Shown: piece after piece, positions 1 to 8,659 of the stretch | Position numbering within the stretch: position 1 is the stretch's first letter | How the letters are laid out: every line of letters starts with the position of its first letter | Source of the DNA: Stenotrophomonas sp. ZAC14D1_NAIMI4_1 | GTDB taxonomy: Bacteria > Pseudomonadota > Gammaproteobacteria > Xanthomonadales > Xanthomonadaceae | Assembly (NCBI RefSeq): GCF_003086775.1 | Contig: NZ_CP026001.1 | Span: 3,312,407-3,376,406 of the forward strand | Length of the DNA stretch: 64,000 nucleotides | Direction of reading: 5' to 3' | Position numbers and translations under genes: made by a program | The notes under the pieces: generated by a model | Told to the model about the DNA's origin: nothing | The model's input: the letters and a program-made list of their open reading frames with translations, nothing else | Databases searched by the model: none

Positions 1-1269
1 CTTCTGCACGCCATCGTTGGCCGGCAGGTCCGGGCACAGTGCGTCCTCGTCATCCTTGCCGTACACGCACAGGGTCTTGGCCGCAGGCAGCTTCGCCACT
101 TCCGGTGCGATCGGCAGGCCGCCGCCGCCACCGCCCAGCCAGTTGCTGACGTGGAATTCAAAATCGGCCTTGCGCCCCACCGACAGCAGCGCGATGCGCT
201 CGATGCCGTCGCGGGTGCCCGCGTCGAGCTGGTTGATGGTGGCTGGCAGGACGTCGGCGCCCTGCGAGAAACCAACCAGCATCACTTTGTCGCGGCGCCA
301 TTGCTGCTTGTAGTGGGCGATGATCCTCTGCAGGTCGGCGGCGAAGCCCTTGGGCGTGCGCTCGCTCCAGAAGTAGCGCAGTGAATCGATGCCGACCACG
401 GCCACGCCATGTTCGCTCAGCGACGAGGCAACGTTCTTGTCCAGGCCGGCCCAGCCGCCGTCGCCCGACACGAAGATGGCCAGGGTATCGCCGTTGCCGC
501 TGGCCGGCACTTCCACCACCGGCAGTCCCTTCAATGCATCCGGTGGCGGTGCCAGGCTCACTCCGGCCTGCGCGCCGACCACCCGTGCCGCCGCCACCAG
601 GCCGGGCGAGGCGTCACCGCGGGCAGTGCGCTTGAACTCACGCGCCATCGCCACCTGCTGCACGAACGCACTGGCCTGGCCGGCCTTGCAGGCATTGCCG
701 CCGGCCGCGCTCAGCCACGGGAAATTCAGATCGGTCGGCTGCAGCCGGTTGTGCTTCACGCCATCGCCGCAGACCATGCGCTCGTGGCTGTGGTCGGGGC
801 AGAAGCCGGTGGTCAGCAGCCCGGCAAACACCTGCGTGTCGGCCTGCGCAGCCAGCGTATAGGCCATTTCCGCGCCTTCGCCATCACCGCCGACCAGCGG
901 CAGGTGGTAGCCCGGCAGGTGCAGCGAGGCCTGCAGCCAGCGCGAGAAATTCTCGACGTCACCCGCACCGAACGAACAGGTCGGATTGCCTTCGCGCTTG
1001 AGCACGCCACGCAGGTGGCTGATGTCCACCGCCGCCACCAGGGCACCGTCGGCACGCAGGGCTTCAATCGGCAATCGGCTGGTATCGCCACCGGCAGTTG
1101 GTTCATGGAACCAGATCACCACCCGCTGCGGTGTTCCCGCAGGCATGTGCACCGGTACCTGGTCGAAGCGCCCATGGCTGAACTGCTGCACGTTCGCTGC
1201 CGCCATGGCCGGCAACGCAGCCAGCGCCAGCACCACACCCATTGCCCTGCCCAGCCCTGCACGCTTCAT
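1..1269 (-). CDS. AcvB/VirJ-family lipid hydrolase, partial (C-terminus beyond window)
   Basis: The frame is open from an ATG at 1269 to the window edge, giving 423 residues and no stop. The N-terminus is a clear Sec signal peptide ending near AMAAA, so the protein should be periplasmic. Two alpha/beta-hydrolase-like halves are visible. The second half carries VSGDGGWAGLDKNV and the nucleophile elbow GFSQG, with Ser near residue 335. This layout matches the AcvB/VirJ virulence-factor family, whose Agrobacterium member AcvB hydrolyses lysyl-phosphatidylglycerol in the periplasm. Such genes often sit beside mprF (lysyl-PG synthase). That neighbour, if present, lies outside the window. Family assignment is firm; substrate is inferred. 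Confidence 0.85.
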   Translation of the reverse strand, partial: MKRAGLGRAMGVVLALAALPAMAAANVQQFSHGRFDQVPVHMPAGTPQRVVIWFHEPTAGGDTSRLPIEALRADGALVAAVDISHLRGVLKREGNPTCSFGAGDVENFSRWLQASLHLPGYHLPLVGGDGEGAEMAYTLAAQADTQVFAGLLTTGFCPDHSHERMVCGDGVKHNRLQPTDLNFPWLSAAGGNACKAGQASAFVQQVAMAREFKRTARGDASPGLVAAARVVGAQAGVSLAPPPDALKGLPVVEVPASGNGDTLAIFVSGDGGWAGLDKNVASSLSEHGVAVVGIDSLRYFWSERTPKGFAADLQRIIAHYKQQWRRDKVMLVGFSQGADVLPATINQLDAGTRDGIERIALLSVGRKADFEFHVSNWLGGGGGGLPIAPEVAKLPAAKTLCVYGKDDEDALCPDLPANDGVQK

Positions 1270-1347
1270 ATCGCATCCCCGGTGGAATGCGCACACGATA
1301 CGCCGCCACCGCGTGCACGGCACGTACCGGTGCAGGCCGTTGGGGAT

Positions 1348-1962
1348 TCAGTCGGATGCGCTGCGCTGGCCGCGGCGGTACAGGGCAAAAGCCAGCCACA
1401 GCAGCCAGCCGGCAATCACCACGATCACTGTCTTCTGGCCCAGCCCACGCGGTGGCCCGGCCCGCCACAACACGTGCAGCCACAGCAGCACAAACGCCAG
1501 CCACGCCCAGCCCCACAGCAGGGCCGCACTGCGCTGCCAGCCCGGTTCGCGGCGCAGGTACCACGCCTGCAGAAGCATGCCGACGCTGGCGCACAGGAAC
1601 GCGGTGTTGGCCGCCAGGCCATGCACCAGCGGCGCCAGCAGTGGCGTCGCTGAGGGCAACCAGCTGTCGCCGATGGAAACGGTGGCCAGGCCGAGCGCAG
1701 CCACGGTGAACAGCAGCGGTGCGGCGGCACTGCGCCGCGGCCCCGTGCTGTGCCGGTACAGCGCGATGCCCAGCACCGCGATGGCCAGCGCCAGCAGGCA
1801 GTAGGCACTGCGCAGCGCCAGCCCCCAGGGGCCATGCAGGTACAGGCTGAGAGTGGCCTGCACCCAGTCCAGGTCGGCGCGTGCGAACTGGGTCCACACG
1901 GCAGTGGCGATGAACAGCAGCAGCGCAACGATGGCCAGCAACGCCGCCGGCCGCGCGCGCAT
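1348..1962 (-). CDS. DUF998-like integral membrane protein
   Basis: This encodes 204 residues with about six hydrophobic segments and short loops, typical of the DUF998 family of uncharacterised inner-membrane proteins. The ATG at 1962 is chosen because an AGGAG lies about 8 bases upstream and the upstream gene's TGA overlaps it by one base (TGATG). That overlap suggests translational coupling. The C-terminus is short and basic (ALYRRGQRSASD). No catalytic motif is visible and no function can be assigned. Confidence 0.75.
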   Translation of the reverse strand: MRARPAALLAIVALLLFIATAVWTQFARADLDWVQATLSLYLHGPWGLALRSAYCLLALAIAVLGIALYRHSTGPRRSAAAPLLFTVAALGLATVSIGDSWLPSATPLLAPLVHGLAANTAFLCASVGMLLQAWYLRREPGWQRSAALLWGWAWLAFVLLWLHVLWRAGPPRGLGQKTVIVVIAGWLLWLAFALYRRGQRSASD

Positions 1963-2147
1963 CACGGTGTCTCCTGCGGGTGCCGCGCCTGCCACTCGGA
2001 CAGCGCCTTGCGGTAGCGCTGCAGCTCGTCCGAATACAGGTCGAGCACGCACAGCGGGCAGCCGCTGCCGCAGCACTCGTTGGGGCCGGGTTCTTCCGGC
2101 GGCAGCGGGCGCGGATCGGGATCAGGTGCGGGCACGGGGTCGGTCAC
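1962..2147 (-). CDS. small oxidoreductase-like (Oxidored-like) Cys-rich protein
   Basis: The predicted 61-residue protein has a proline-rich N-terminus (PAPDPDPRPLPPEEPGP) followed by ECCGSGCPLCVLDLYSDEL. This is the signature of the 'oxidoreductase-like protein, N-terminal' family (PF09791). A GTG at 2147 is the best start, because no ATG lies close in frame and the longer frame overlaps the next gene. The TGA overlaps the ATG of the DUF998-like gene by one base, so the two are probably co-translated. The clustered Cys residues could bind metal or be redox active, but function is unproven. Confidence 0.7.
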   Translation of the reverse strand: MTDPVPAPDPDPRPLPPEEPGPNECCGSGCPLCVLDLYSDELQRYRKALSEWQARHPQETP

Positions 2148-2193
2148 GGGCAGGCAGAACGTTGCGGACAGGCGCCCAGTGTAACGGCCCCGC

Positions 2194-2796
2194 TCAGGCG
2201 TCCAGTTGTCGGCGCAGGTTGGCGCGCGCGGCCGCGTCCAGCCGCTGGTGGAAGAAATCGCTGAGGAAGATGCGCGGCGCACGCAGCAGGCCCTGCAGGA
2301 AACGGCGGCGGCCAGCGCGATAGAGGAAGCCCGGCACCACGCCCTGGTATTCCTCGGCCACGCCGCGGTCGTAGGCGGAAAACACCGCTTCGGGCGCGGC
2401 CAGGATGGCCATGTCGCAATCCAGGAACAGCGCCGCCTCGGCATCCACGTCGTCCGGCCCCAGTTCGCCGTGGCGCGCGGTCAGCAGGATCAACTGCTCC
2501 ACCCGTGCCGCATCCACGCCAGCCAGCTCCGGCGCCTGGGCGATGGCCCTGCGTGCCAGTTCGGCCGAACGCGCTTCGTTGTCCTTGCGCCCCGCCTGGT
2601 AGATGGCGTCGTGGTAGAGCACCGCCAGGTACACCTCGGCCGGCTGCTGCCAGCCGGGCCCGGCAGCAACGTCCTGGCAGTGCTGCAGCACCGCGCGCAC
2701 GTGGCCGAAGTGATGGTAGGCGCGCGGTGGCGTGGCGTAGGCATCCTGCAGTGCCTGCCACTGCGCCGGTGCCAGCGGGATCGGGGCGAAGTCCAT
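2194..2796 (-). CDS. HD-superfamily predicted metal-dependent hydrolase
   Basis: This encodes 200 residues. YHHFGHVRAVL near residue 27 and AVLYHDAIYQ near residue 58 supply the His/His-Asp metal ligands of the HD fold, and LFLDCDMAIL near residue 125 supplies a later Asp. This pattern matches the COG4339-type predicted metal-dependent phosphohydrolases found as lone genes in many proteobacteria. The substrate is unknown. It precedes the Oxidored-like gene on the same strand with a 46-base gap and may share its transcript. Confidence 0.75.
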   Translation of the reverse strand: MDFAPIPLAPAQWQALQDAYATPPRAYHHFGHVRAVLQHCQDVAAGPGWQQPAEVYLAVLYHDAIYQAGRKDNEARSAELARRAIAQAPELAGVDAARVEQLILLTARHGELGPDDVDAEAALFLDCDMAILAAPEAVFSAYDRGVAEEYQGVVPGFLYRAGRRRFLQGLLRAPRIFLSDFFHQRLDAAARANLRRQLDA

Positions 2797-2920
2797 GCAC
2801 GGATCATCCCGCCGGCAGCCGCTGCGGGCAAGCTGGACAATTTTTCACCAGCCGCTCACATCGCCTGCGCGGCAACGCTGGCAACGGGTTGTCCACAGCT
2901 TTGTCGCGGGCTGGTCCACA

Positions 2921-2935
2921 CCGGGTGTGGATGAA
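2921..2935. repeat. short inverted repeat upstream of the TPR gene
   Basis: A perfect small palindrome of the form CCACACC-G-GGTGTGG lies about 90 bases before the TPR gene start, in the divergent gap 2797-3026. A TTGTCCACA, one base off a DnaA box, lies about 30 bases further upstream. It could be an operator for either divergent gene. No regulator is identifiable. Confidence 0.3.
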
Positions 2936-3026
2936 CCTGTGCCGCCGACCAATGGTTGATACCGGCCTCCCCACGCAGGTCTACACTGCCGGAAGGCGGG
3001 GCTGCCCGCCGCTGCAGGGAACTGCC

Positions 3027-4178
3027 ATGCGCCGTCTTGCCGCTTGTTGCCTTGCCCCCTTGCTGGCTGCCACTGGTGCGTCCAGCGCCCTGGCCCAGGA
3101 TCCGCCGCCACCGGCGCCGTATGTGGCACCGGCCGCGCCGGTTGCGGTGGCCAGCGTGCCGACCCCCGAACAGGTGCTGGCCATTCCCCCGCCGCTGCGG
3201 CAGATGCTGCAGGCACGGGTGATCGCCCGCCACAGTTCACGCGAGCAGCGCCTGCAGGCGCTGGCCGAGATGATCTTCGGTGCGCAGGCACTGGACCTGC
3301 AGTACGACCCCAATGCGACCTACACGCTTTCGGAAATCTGGCAGAAGCGGCAGGCCAACTGCCTGGCCTTCACCCTGCTGTTTGCCACGCTTGCGCGCGA
3401 GGCGGGCATCCAGGCAAGCGTGCAGGAAGTGGATCGCGTCGTGTCCTGGTACCAGGACCAGGACCAGGGCGTGGTCTACAGCGTGGGCCACGTCAATGTT
3501 GGCGTGGTGGTGAACGGGCGCAGCGGCACCGTCGACCTGGACCGCAACATCCTCTATGACCGCCGCGGCCCGCATGCGATCACGCTGGACCGGGCGCTGG
3601 CGCATTTCTACAACAACCGCGGCGCCGAGCGGATGACCGCCGGTGACATGGCCGGCGCGCGCGACTTCTTCAACGCGGCACTGGCCCGCGCGCCGGATTT
3701 TGCACCCGCCTGGAACAACCTCGGCGTGCTGGACAGCCGCCAGGGCGACCTCGCCGGCGCGCGCATCTCGCTGGAGCAGGCGCTGCGGCTGGATGCCCGC
3801 GAGGATTCGGCACTGGTCAACGCCAGCGTGCTCTACCGCAGCCTGGGCCTGGTCACGCAGGCGCAGGCGCTGGAGCAGCGGTTGAAGGCCGTGCAGCGCA
3901 ATGATCCGTTCGCCCAGTACATGGCCGGTGCCGCCGCGGAGCGCAGTGGCGACCTGGCCCTGGCGATCCGCTATTACCGGCGCGCGGTGCAGCTGTACGA
4001 CAACGCGCACCAGTTCCATTTCGGGCTGGCGCGCGCGTATTTCCTCAGTGGGCAGTTGGCGCGTGCCGACCGCGAGCTGACGCGGGCACGTGCGCTGGGC
4101 GGCAACAGCAACCAGCAGCGCTACCAGGCCAAGCTGGACGGCCTGTCGCGCCTGCGCACGCAGCAGGCGCGGCGCTGA
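3027..4178 (+). CDS. exported transglutaminase-like/TPR protein
   Basis: The 383-residue product starts at an ATG preceded by GCAGGGA. A signal peptide (MRRLAACCLAPLLAATGASSALA) is followed by a proline-rich stretch. Residues about 70-190 look like a transglutaminase/cysteine-peptidase-like fold. NCLAF has Cys112, GHVNV has His155 and TVDLD has Asp169/171, in the order of a Cys-His-Asp triad. Residues about 200-370 contain at least four tetratricopeptide repeats (for example AWNNLGVLDSRQGDLAGA). The TPR part should bind a partner. Whether the N-terminal domain cleaves or cross-links anything is not shown. Confidence 0.75.
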   Translation: MRRLAACCLAPLLAATGASSALAQDPPPPAPYVAPAAPVAVASVPTPEQVLAIPPPLRQMLQARVIARHSSREQRLQALAEMIFGAQALDLQYDPNATYTLSEIWQKRQANCLAFTLLFATLAREAGIQASVQEVDRVVSWYQDQDQGVVYSVGHVNVGVVVNGRSGTVDLDRNILYDRRGPHAITLDRALAHFYNNRGAERMTAGDMAGARDFFNAALARAPDFAPAWNNLGVLDSRQGDLAGARISLEQALRLDAREDSALVNASVLYRSLGLVTQAQALEQRLKAVQRNDPFAQYMAGAAAERSGDLALAIRYYRRAVQLYDNAHQFHFGLARAYFLSGQLARADRELTRARALGGNSNQQRYQAKLDGLSRLRTQQARR

Positions 4179-4185
4179 GGACGGC

Positions 4186-4521
4186 TCAGGCCTTCTTGAG
4201 GAAGCAGGTCTTCAGCACCAGGCCCTTGATCTTGTCCGAGTTGCCTTCGATGTGTTCGGCGTCGTCCTCGACCAGGCGGATGTTGCGGATGACCGTGCCC
4301 TGCTTGAGCGGGATGGACGAGCCTTTGACCTTCAGGTCCTTGATGACGGTGACGGTGTCGCCGGCCTGCAGGGTGTTGCCGTTGCTGTCACGCACGACCA
4401 GGGCCGCGCCGGCGCCCTCCTCGGCGGTCCACTCGAAACCGCAGTCGGCGCAGATCCACAGCGCGCCATCGGCATAGGTGTTTTCCAGGGTGCACTGCGG
4501 GCAGGCGGGAGCGGACGACAT
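4186..4521 (-). CDS. zinc-ribbon protein YjdM (PhnA family)
   Basis: This encodes 111 residues. CPQC-(x)n-CADC near the N-terminus forms a four-Cys zinc ribbon. The C-terminal SH3-like domain has GDTVTVIKDLKVKGSS and IKGLVLKTCFLKKA, hallmarks of the YjdM/PhnA family. The start at 4521 is preferred over an ATG 15 bases upstream because GAGGTAC sits at proper distance. Despite the historical name the family is not an established phosphonoacetate hydrolase, and its role is unclear. The stop lies 7 bases from the convergent TPR gene. Confidence 0.85.
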   Translation of the reverse strand: MSSAPACPQCTLENTYADGALWICADCGFEWTAEEGAGAALVVRDSNGNTLQAGDTVTVIKDLKVKGSSIPLKQGTVIRNIRLVEDDAEHIEGNSDKIKGLVLKTCFLKKA

Positions 4522-4617
4522 CAGCAAGTACCTCAAAATGAATCAACGGCCGCCATTGTAACCGGCGGGTCCGTGCTTCCATTTTTCCGCGTGCAGCGCC
4601 TTGACTGATATCGCATG

Positions 4618-4722
4618 GGCGGGACGGAGAGGGGCCGCCGGGACACGCGGTAAATACGTCCATGTAGCTCGTAGGCGCCATCCGTGGCGCCTACGGTCCC
4701 GACGGCCCCTCTCCGTCCCGCC
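4618..4722. repeat. structured palindromic repeat, copy A
   Basis: This is a 105-bp element with outer arms of about 25 bp. The left arm begins GGCGGGACGGAGAGGGGCCG and the right arm ends with its exact complement. The arms enclose a GGCGCC(A)TccGTGGCGCC hairpin and a TACGTCCATGTA hairpin. It lies between the divergent yjdM and hsp70-like genes, together with copy B. No open frame in it looks coding. The gap 4522-5102 otherwise holds only about 90 bp of linker containing GACAGTTTCCC and its reverse. Confidence 0.8.
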
Positions 4723-4813
4723 TTGGACAGTTTCCCGCGCCGGCGGCCGGAAAATTCAAAGGCCAGAGCCGCGCTCTGCCGTTTGCTGCCGCGCTCAGGG
4801 AAACTGTCGAGAG

Positions 4814-4992
4814 CCGAGGGGGCGGCCGGAGCAGGACCGCAGGCGCCATGGGCCCGAGGCATGCCTCGGGCGGGTTGGGCAGGACGCCCAACCCCGGTCT
4901 TGCCGTGTGCGCAGGACAGCGCACACGAGCAAGGCGCCTACGAGCCCCCATGGATGGGTTTACGGCGTGTCCTGCTCCGGCCGCCCCCTCGG
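4814..4992. repeat. structured palindromic repeat, copy B (expanded)
   Basis: The outer arms start CCGAGGGGGCGGCCGGAGC and are complementary over about 24 bp at the two ends. The interior is longer than in other copies. It contains three extra hairpins: CCCGAGGCATGCCTCGGG at about 4854, TTGGGC..GCCCAA at about 4875, and a GTGTGCGC..GCGCACAC stem at about 4905. It then has the family's conserved module GAGCCCCCATGGATGGGTTT. It ends about 110 bases before the hsp70-like start, so it probably lies in that gene's upstream region. Confidence 0.75.
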
Positions 4993-5102
4993 CTGAACAC
5001 GAAGCAGGGAGGCGCTGAACCCATCCGAAGCAGAGGGGGAACTTGCAGGAAGACCCGATCTGCAGCAGAGTGCGCGGCCCCCGCCCGCCCCCGGACCTCC
5101 CC

Positions 5103-6464
5103 ATGCGCCTTGGCATCGACTTCGGTACCAGCAACTCCGCCGCCGCCATCGTCCGTGATGGACAGCTGCTGCCGATCCGCTTCGGTGACGCCGAACAGTT
5201 CCGTACCAGCGTGTATTTCCCCGGCGTGGTGCCCGACCCGGACGACTTCCAGCTCGACGCCGGCCAGGAACACGAACTGCAGCAGATGATCGACAGCGCC
5301 GCCCGTGCCGCGCGCGCCGCCGGCCAGGAACGCACCCCGCAGGCACTGCGCCGCGAAGCCCTGCGCGCCCTGCGCCGTGAGTGGATGGAAGCCCGCGCCG
5401 GCAAGGAACGCAGCGCCAGCGACCTGCTGCAGAACGCCATCTACGGCGATGACGCCCTGGAAGCCTATTTCGAGGAGCACGAAGGCAACCTCGTGCAGAG
5501 CCCGAAGTCGATGCTCGGCTACAACCTGCACCCGCGCGCGCGGCAGACCATCACCGGCATCGCCGCGCACATCCTCGAACACATCCGCCTGACCGCCAGT
5601 GCCCAGCTCGGCCAGCCGCTGCGCGCGGCCCTGCTCGGACGCCCGGTGCAGTTCCGCAGCTCGATCGGCGCCGCCGGCAACGACCAGGCGCTGGACATCC
5701 TGCGCGAGGCCGCCACCCAGGCCGGCTTCGACCAGATCGACTTCCTCGAAGAACCGGCGGCGGCGGCCATGCATTACCACGCCGAAAGCCGCGAGCGGCA
5801 CCAGGCCGTCATCGTCGATATCGGCGGCGGCACCACCGACATCGCCCACGCCGAAGTGGGCGGCGATGCCGCTCCGCGCATCCACCGCGCCTGGGGTATC
5901 GCCCGCGGCGGTACCGATATCGATCTGTCGCTGAGCCTGTCCAGCTACATGCCGCTGTTCGGCCGCGGCGTCACCCGCGTGCCCGCCCACCACTACGTGG
6001 AAGCGGCCACGGTGCAGGACATGACCCGCCAGCGCGACTTCCGCCAGCACAAGTACGACCACGTGGATGATCCGTGGGGTTCGCGCCTGCAGGCGCTGCA
6101 GGACACCGGCAACACCGCACGCCTGTACCGCGACGTCGAACGCGCCAAGATCGCCCTGAGCAGCAGCCCCAGCCACCGCAGCACCCTGGATTACATCGCC
6201 CGCGACCTGCATGCCGACAGCAGCACCGAAGGCCTGGCCACCGCCGCCTCGGGCTACCTGGCCCAGATCCGCGAGCTGCTGGCACAGGTCCGCAGCGATA
6301 TCGGCGGCGACCCGGATGCGGTGTTCCTGACCGGCGGCATGTCCCGCGCCGGCTACCTGCGGCAGGCGGCGGCCGAGGCCTTCCCGGGCGCCCGCATGGT
6401 CCATGGCGAGCCCTCGCTGGGCGTGGTCCAGGGCCTGGCGCTCGCGGCAGCCAGCCGGGATTAA
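5103..6464 (+). CDS. Hsp70-family chaperone (YegD-like)
   Basis: This encodes 453 residues. The phosphate-1 motif LGIDFGTSNS opens the protein, phosphate-2 is VIVDIGGGTTDIAHAEVG, and the adenosine motif is VFLTGGMSRAGYL near the C-terminus. FLEEPAAAAMHY is the usual connecting motif. The length matches E. coli YegD and stops after the nucleotide-binding domain, so the protein lacks the DnaK substrate-binding domain and lid. It is probably an ATP-binding actin-fold protein of uncertain client. The start is the ATG before MRLGIDFG; upstream sequence in this frame is repeat-derived. Confidence 0.85.
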   Translation: MRLGIDFGTSNSAAAIVRDGQLLPIRFGDAEQFRTSVYFPGVVPDPDDFQLDAGQEHELQQMIDSAARAARAAGQERTPQALRREALRALRREWMEARAGKERSASDLLQNAIYGDDALEAYFEEHEGNLVQSPKSMLGYNLHPRARQTITGIAAHILEHIRLTASAQLGQPLRAALLGRPVQFRSSIGAAGNDQALDILREAATQAGFDQIDFLEEPAAAAMHYHAESRERHQAVIVDIGGGTTDIAHAEVGGDAAPRIHRAWGIARGGTDIDLSLSLSSYMPLFGRGVTRVPAHHYVEAATVQDMTRQRDFRQHKYDHVDDPWGSRLQALQDTGNTARLYRDVERAKIALSSSPSHRSTLDYIARDLHADSSTEGLATAASGYLAQIRELLAQVRSDIGGDPDAVFLTGGMSRAGYLRQAAAEAFPGARMVHGEPSLGVVQGLALAAASRD

Positions 6465-6599
6465 CAAAACGTTACGCGGAGTTTGCTACCCTCGGTAGGC
6501 TTGATAGGGCTCTACCTTCCGCCGGCTGCGCCGGTGTGTGTACCCGGGTAGGGCTTGGCCCGCTTGACGGGCCTTGCGGCCATGCCTTCTGGCTCGTTC

Positions 6600-6986
6600 A
6601 TGGTCCGCGTACTACCCGAGCCGCCATCGAGACCCGCTTTGGGCACCCGCCTGGCCCCTGTGGCCGCACAACCTGAAGAAGCACCTGCACCCATCGACTG
6701 CCGCCGTTGTGACGCGGTCTGTTGCCGGTTGCCCGTGCTGCTGCAGGCCGGCGACGACGTGCCCCGCCAGTATACCTCGCGCGACAGGCACGGCCGTGCC
6801 GTGATGGCGCGCAATGACGAGGGCTGGTGCGCGGCGATCGATCCCTATCACCTGCGCTGCACGATCTATTCGCAGCGCCCGGCGATCTGCCGCCAGTTTT
6901 CGATGGGTGGCGACGACTGCCGCCGCGAGCGGCAGGATTACCTGCGCCAGGCTGATGCCTGGTCGCTTTCCTCCCCTTCCACCTGA
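6600..6986 (+). CDS. YkgJ-family cysteine-cluster protein
   Basis: The product is about 128 residues from the ATG at 6600; in-frame ATGs at 6555 and 6585 are alternatives. Conserved cysteines lie in IDCRRCDAVCC, WCAAIDPYHLRCTIYSQRPAICRQF and GGDDCRRER. This is the YkgJ/UPF0153 pattern (CxxCxxxCC...C...C) thought to bind zinc or an iron-sulfur cluster. No reaction is established for the family. A 60-residue basic protein follows after 11 bases and is probably co-transcribed. Confidence 0.75.
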   Translation: MVRVLPEPPSRPALGTRLAPVAAQPEEAPAPIDCRRCDAVCCRLPVLLQAGDDVPRQYTSRDRHGRAVMARNDEGWCAAIDPYHLRCTIYSQRPAICRQFSMGGDDCRRERQDYLRQADAWSLSSPST

Positions 6987-6997
6987 CAGGAGCAACC

Positions 6998-7180
6998 ATG
7001 CCCCGCAAGGCAAAGACCCCCGCGAAGGCTACCAACAGCATCCGCAGCGAACGCAAGGGCGCGGCCGCCAGCACCACGGTCAGCAGCGATTCGATTGCGT
7101 CCGATCTGGCCGCGTTCCGCAAGAGCGGTGGCAAGATCGAAGTGCTTGGCACCACCTGGGCGCTGAAGAAAGCCAGCTGA
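6998..7180 (+). CDS. small basic protein of unknown function
   Basis: The 60-residue product starts 11 bases after the YkgJ-type gene and is preceded by ACAGGAG. The N-terminal half is Lys/Ala/Thr-rich and probably disordered. The C-terminal half, SDLAAFRKSGGKIEVLGTTW, looks like a small folded or binding motif. I do not recognise an assigned family. A GC-rich hairpin (CCGCGGCGGC stem, 7191-7213) lies just downstream, between this gene and the convergent DUF4097 gene, but it lacks a T run. Confidence 0.6.
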   Translation: MPRKAKTPAKATNSIRSERKGAAASTTVSSDSIASDLAAFRKSGGKIEVLGTTWALKKAS

Positions 7181-7228
7181 CCCACCCTGACCGCGGCGGC
7201 GCTGCCGCCGCGGCCTGCCGGGCCGCGC

Positions 7229-8104
7229 TCAGCGGTCCAGGCTGACCCGCACGCTGCCCGAATGCGACTGGATGCGGATGTCACCATCGCCGCCGCCCAG
7301 CTTCGTATCGAGACTGCTGCCCGGCCCATAGCGCGGCCGCTCCACGGTGCCGGCATCACTGTTGATCGAGCCGGCGAAGCTGTTCACCGACAGCTGGGCC
7401 GAGACCTTGACCGGCAACCGCAGGTTGACCGAAGCACTGACCGACTCGACGTTGATGCGACCGCCCGGGGCCAGGCCCGACGTGGACAGGTCGATGCCGC
7501 CGGAGACCGTCTCCACCGCCAGGCGCTGGATGCGGCCGGCATCCACGCCGACCCGCCCGGACACCGTCTGCGCGCCGATATCCCCTGACACGCCCCCACC
7601 CGCCTCGATGCGGCCACTGACGGTGTTCACATCCAGGCGCGGCGTCTGCAGCTTGGCGACGACGTTGCCGCTGACCGTGTTGAGCTTGCTGTCGCCGCTG
7701 CGTCCGGCGGCATTGAGGTCGCCACTGACCGTATCGGCCTGCAGCCGGCGCACGTCGATGCCGCTGATGTCCTGGTCGGCACTGACCGTGCTCAGCAGCA
7801 GTTCCGAGGCACGCGGGACATTCAACACCAGGGTGGCCGTGCCGTTGGTGTGGCGCCGCGGGTATTCCACTTCCCAGCGCACGCGGTTGGCGCTCTTTTC
7901 CTGCCGCAGCTGCAGCCCATCGCCGAGGCTGCCGGTCAGCTGCACTTCGTTGCGGTCCCAGCCGCGCACGGTGACCTTGCCGGCCACGTTGCTCAGCTCG
8001 ATGCGGCCACCGCTGGCCAGGGTGTGGCGCTCATCCACGCGTGTATCGGCCAGGGCCAGGGCAGGCAGCAGCAAGGCAGCGCAGAGCGGGAAAAGGGTTC
8101 GCAT
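7229..8104 (-). CDS. DUF4097-family beta-repeat exported protein
   Basis: This encodes 291 residues with a signal peptide ending ALALA. The body is a ladder of short beta-strand repeats with the recurring motif TVSG (LNTVSGNV, VNTVSGRIEA, AQTVSGRVGV, VETVSGGIDL). This matches the DUF4097 family of right-handed beta-helix-like proteins. It is the last gene of a sigma / anti-sigma-like / DUF4097 operon (13-base gap). The context suggests an envelope structural or sensory partner of the regulatory pair. No catalytic residues are evident. Confidence 0.8.
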   Translation of the reverse strand: MRTLFPLCAALLLPALALADTRVDERHTLASGGRIELSNVAGKVTVRGWDRNEVQLTGSLGDGLQLRQEKSANRVRWEVEYPRRHTNGTATLVLNVPRASELLLSTVSADQDISGIDVRRLQADTVSGDLNAAGRSGDSKLNTVSGNVVAKLQTPRLDVNTVSGRIEAGGGVSGDIGAQTVSGRVGVDAGRIQRLAVETVSGGIDLSTSGLAPGGRINVESVSASVNLRLPVKVSAQLSVNSFAGSINSDAGTVERPRYGPGSSLDTKLGGGDGDIRIQSHSGSVRVSLDR

Positions 8105-8116
8105 GGGGGTCTCTCC

Positions 8117-8659
8117 TCAGGTTGTCAGTCCGGCCGCGGCGGCCTGCGCCGCCTGCCGGGTCAGTTCCAGCCGCAGCGTATAGGTACGCTTGAGCTGTCC
8201 AAGCAGGTGCGGTGCGCGCGGGTCCTGCGCCAGCGCAGCACGGATCTGTGCCGCGCTTTCATCCAGTTCGTGCAGGGCCGGCTGCCATTCCGCGGCGCGG
8301 GCACCGGGCAGCGATGCCACGGCCTGCTGGTACTGCTCGGTCATTGCCGCTGCCTGCAGCTGCAGCATCGATGGCGCAGGTGCCTGCAGCGGTGCCTGCC
8401 GCCACGGGGCCACCGCATACACCGCCAGGCCGGCGGCCAGCGCAGCGCCTGCTGGCAGCCACCAGCGCGGGCGGGCACGGCGCGGCAGGCCCACGACGTT
8501 GCCGGGATGCTCCACCGCTGCCGGTGCCGCTTCGCGCGGTGGCAACTGCGCCGCCAGGCGTGCCCAGCCATCGGCCGGTGGCATGCGCTGCCCGGGCAGT
8601 GCCCGCAGCCGCGCCTGCAGCGCAGGGTCGTGGTCGTGGTCGGTTTCGTGGGTACTCAT
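8117..8659 (-). CDS. single-pass membrane protein, putative anti-sigma factor
   Basis: This encodes 180 residues. A charged N-terminus with DHDHDPALQARLRALPGQRMPPADGWARL is followed by one membrane span (WWLPAGAALAAGLAVYAVA, about residues 68-86) and a helical C-terminal domain. Its ATG overlaps the stop of the upstream ECF sigma gene by four bases (ATGA). Position, topology and coupling suggest a cognate anti-sigma factor. No canonical ZAS His/Cys motif is visible, so the function rests on context. Confidence 0.65.
   Translation of the reverse strand: MSTHETDHDHDPALQARLRALPGQRMPPADGWARLAAQLPPREAAPAAVEHPGNVVGLPRRARPRWWLPAGAALAAGLAVYAVAPWRQAPLQAPAPSMLQLQAAAMTEQYQQAVASLPGARAAEWQPALHELDESAAQIRAALAQDPRAPHLLGQLKRTYTLRLELTRQAAQAAAAGLTT

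Noticed and set aside
2888..2896. TTGTCCACA as a DnaA box or origin
   Set aside because: It is a single match with no cluster, no AT-rich region and no dnaA or gidA neighbours.
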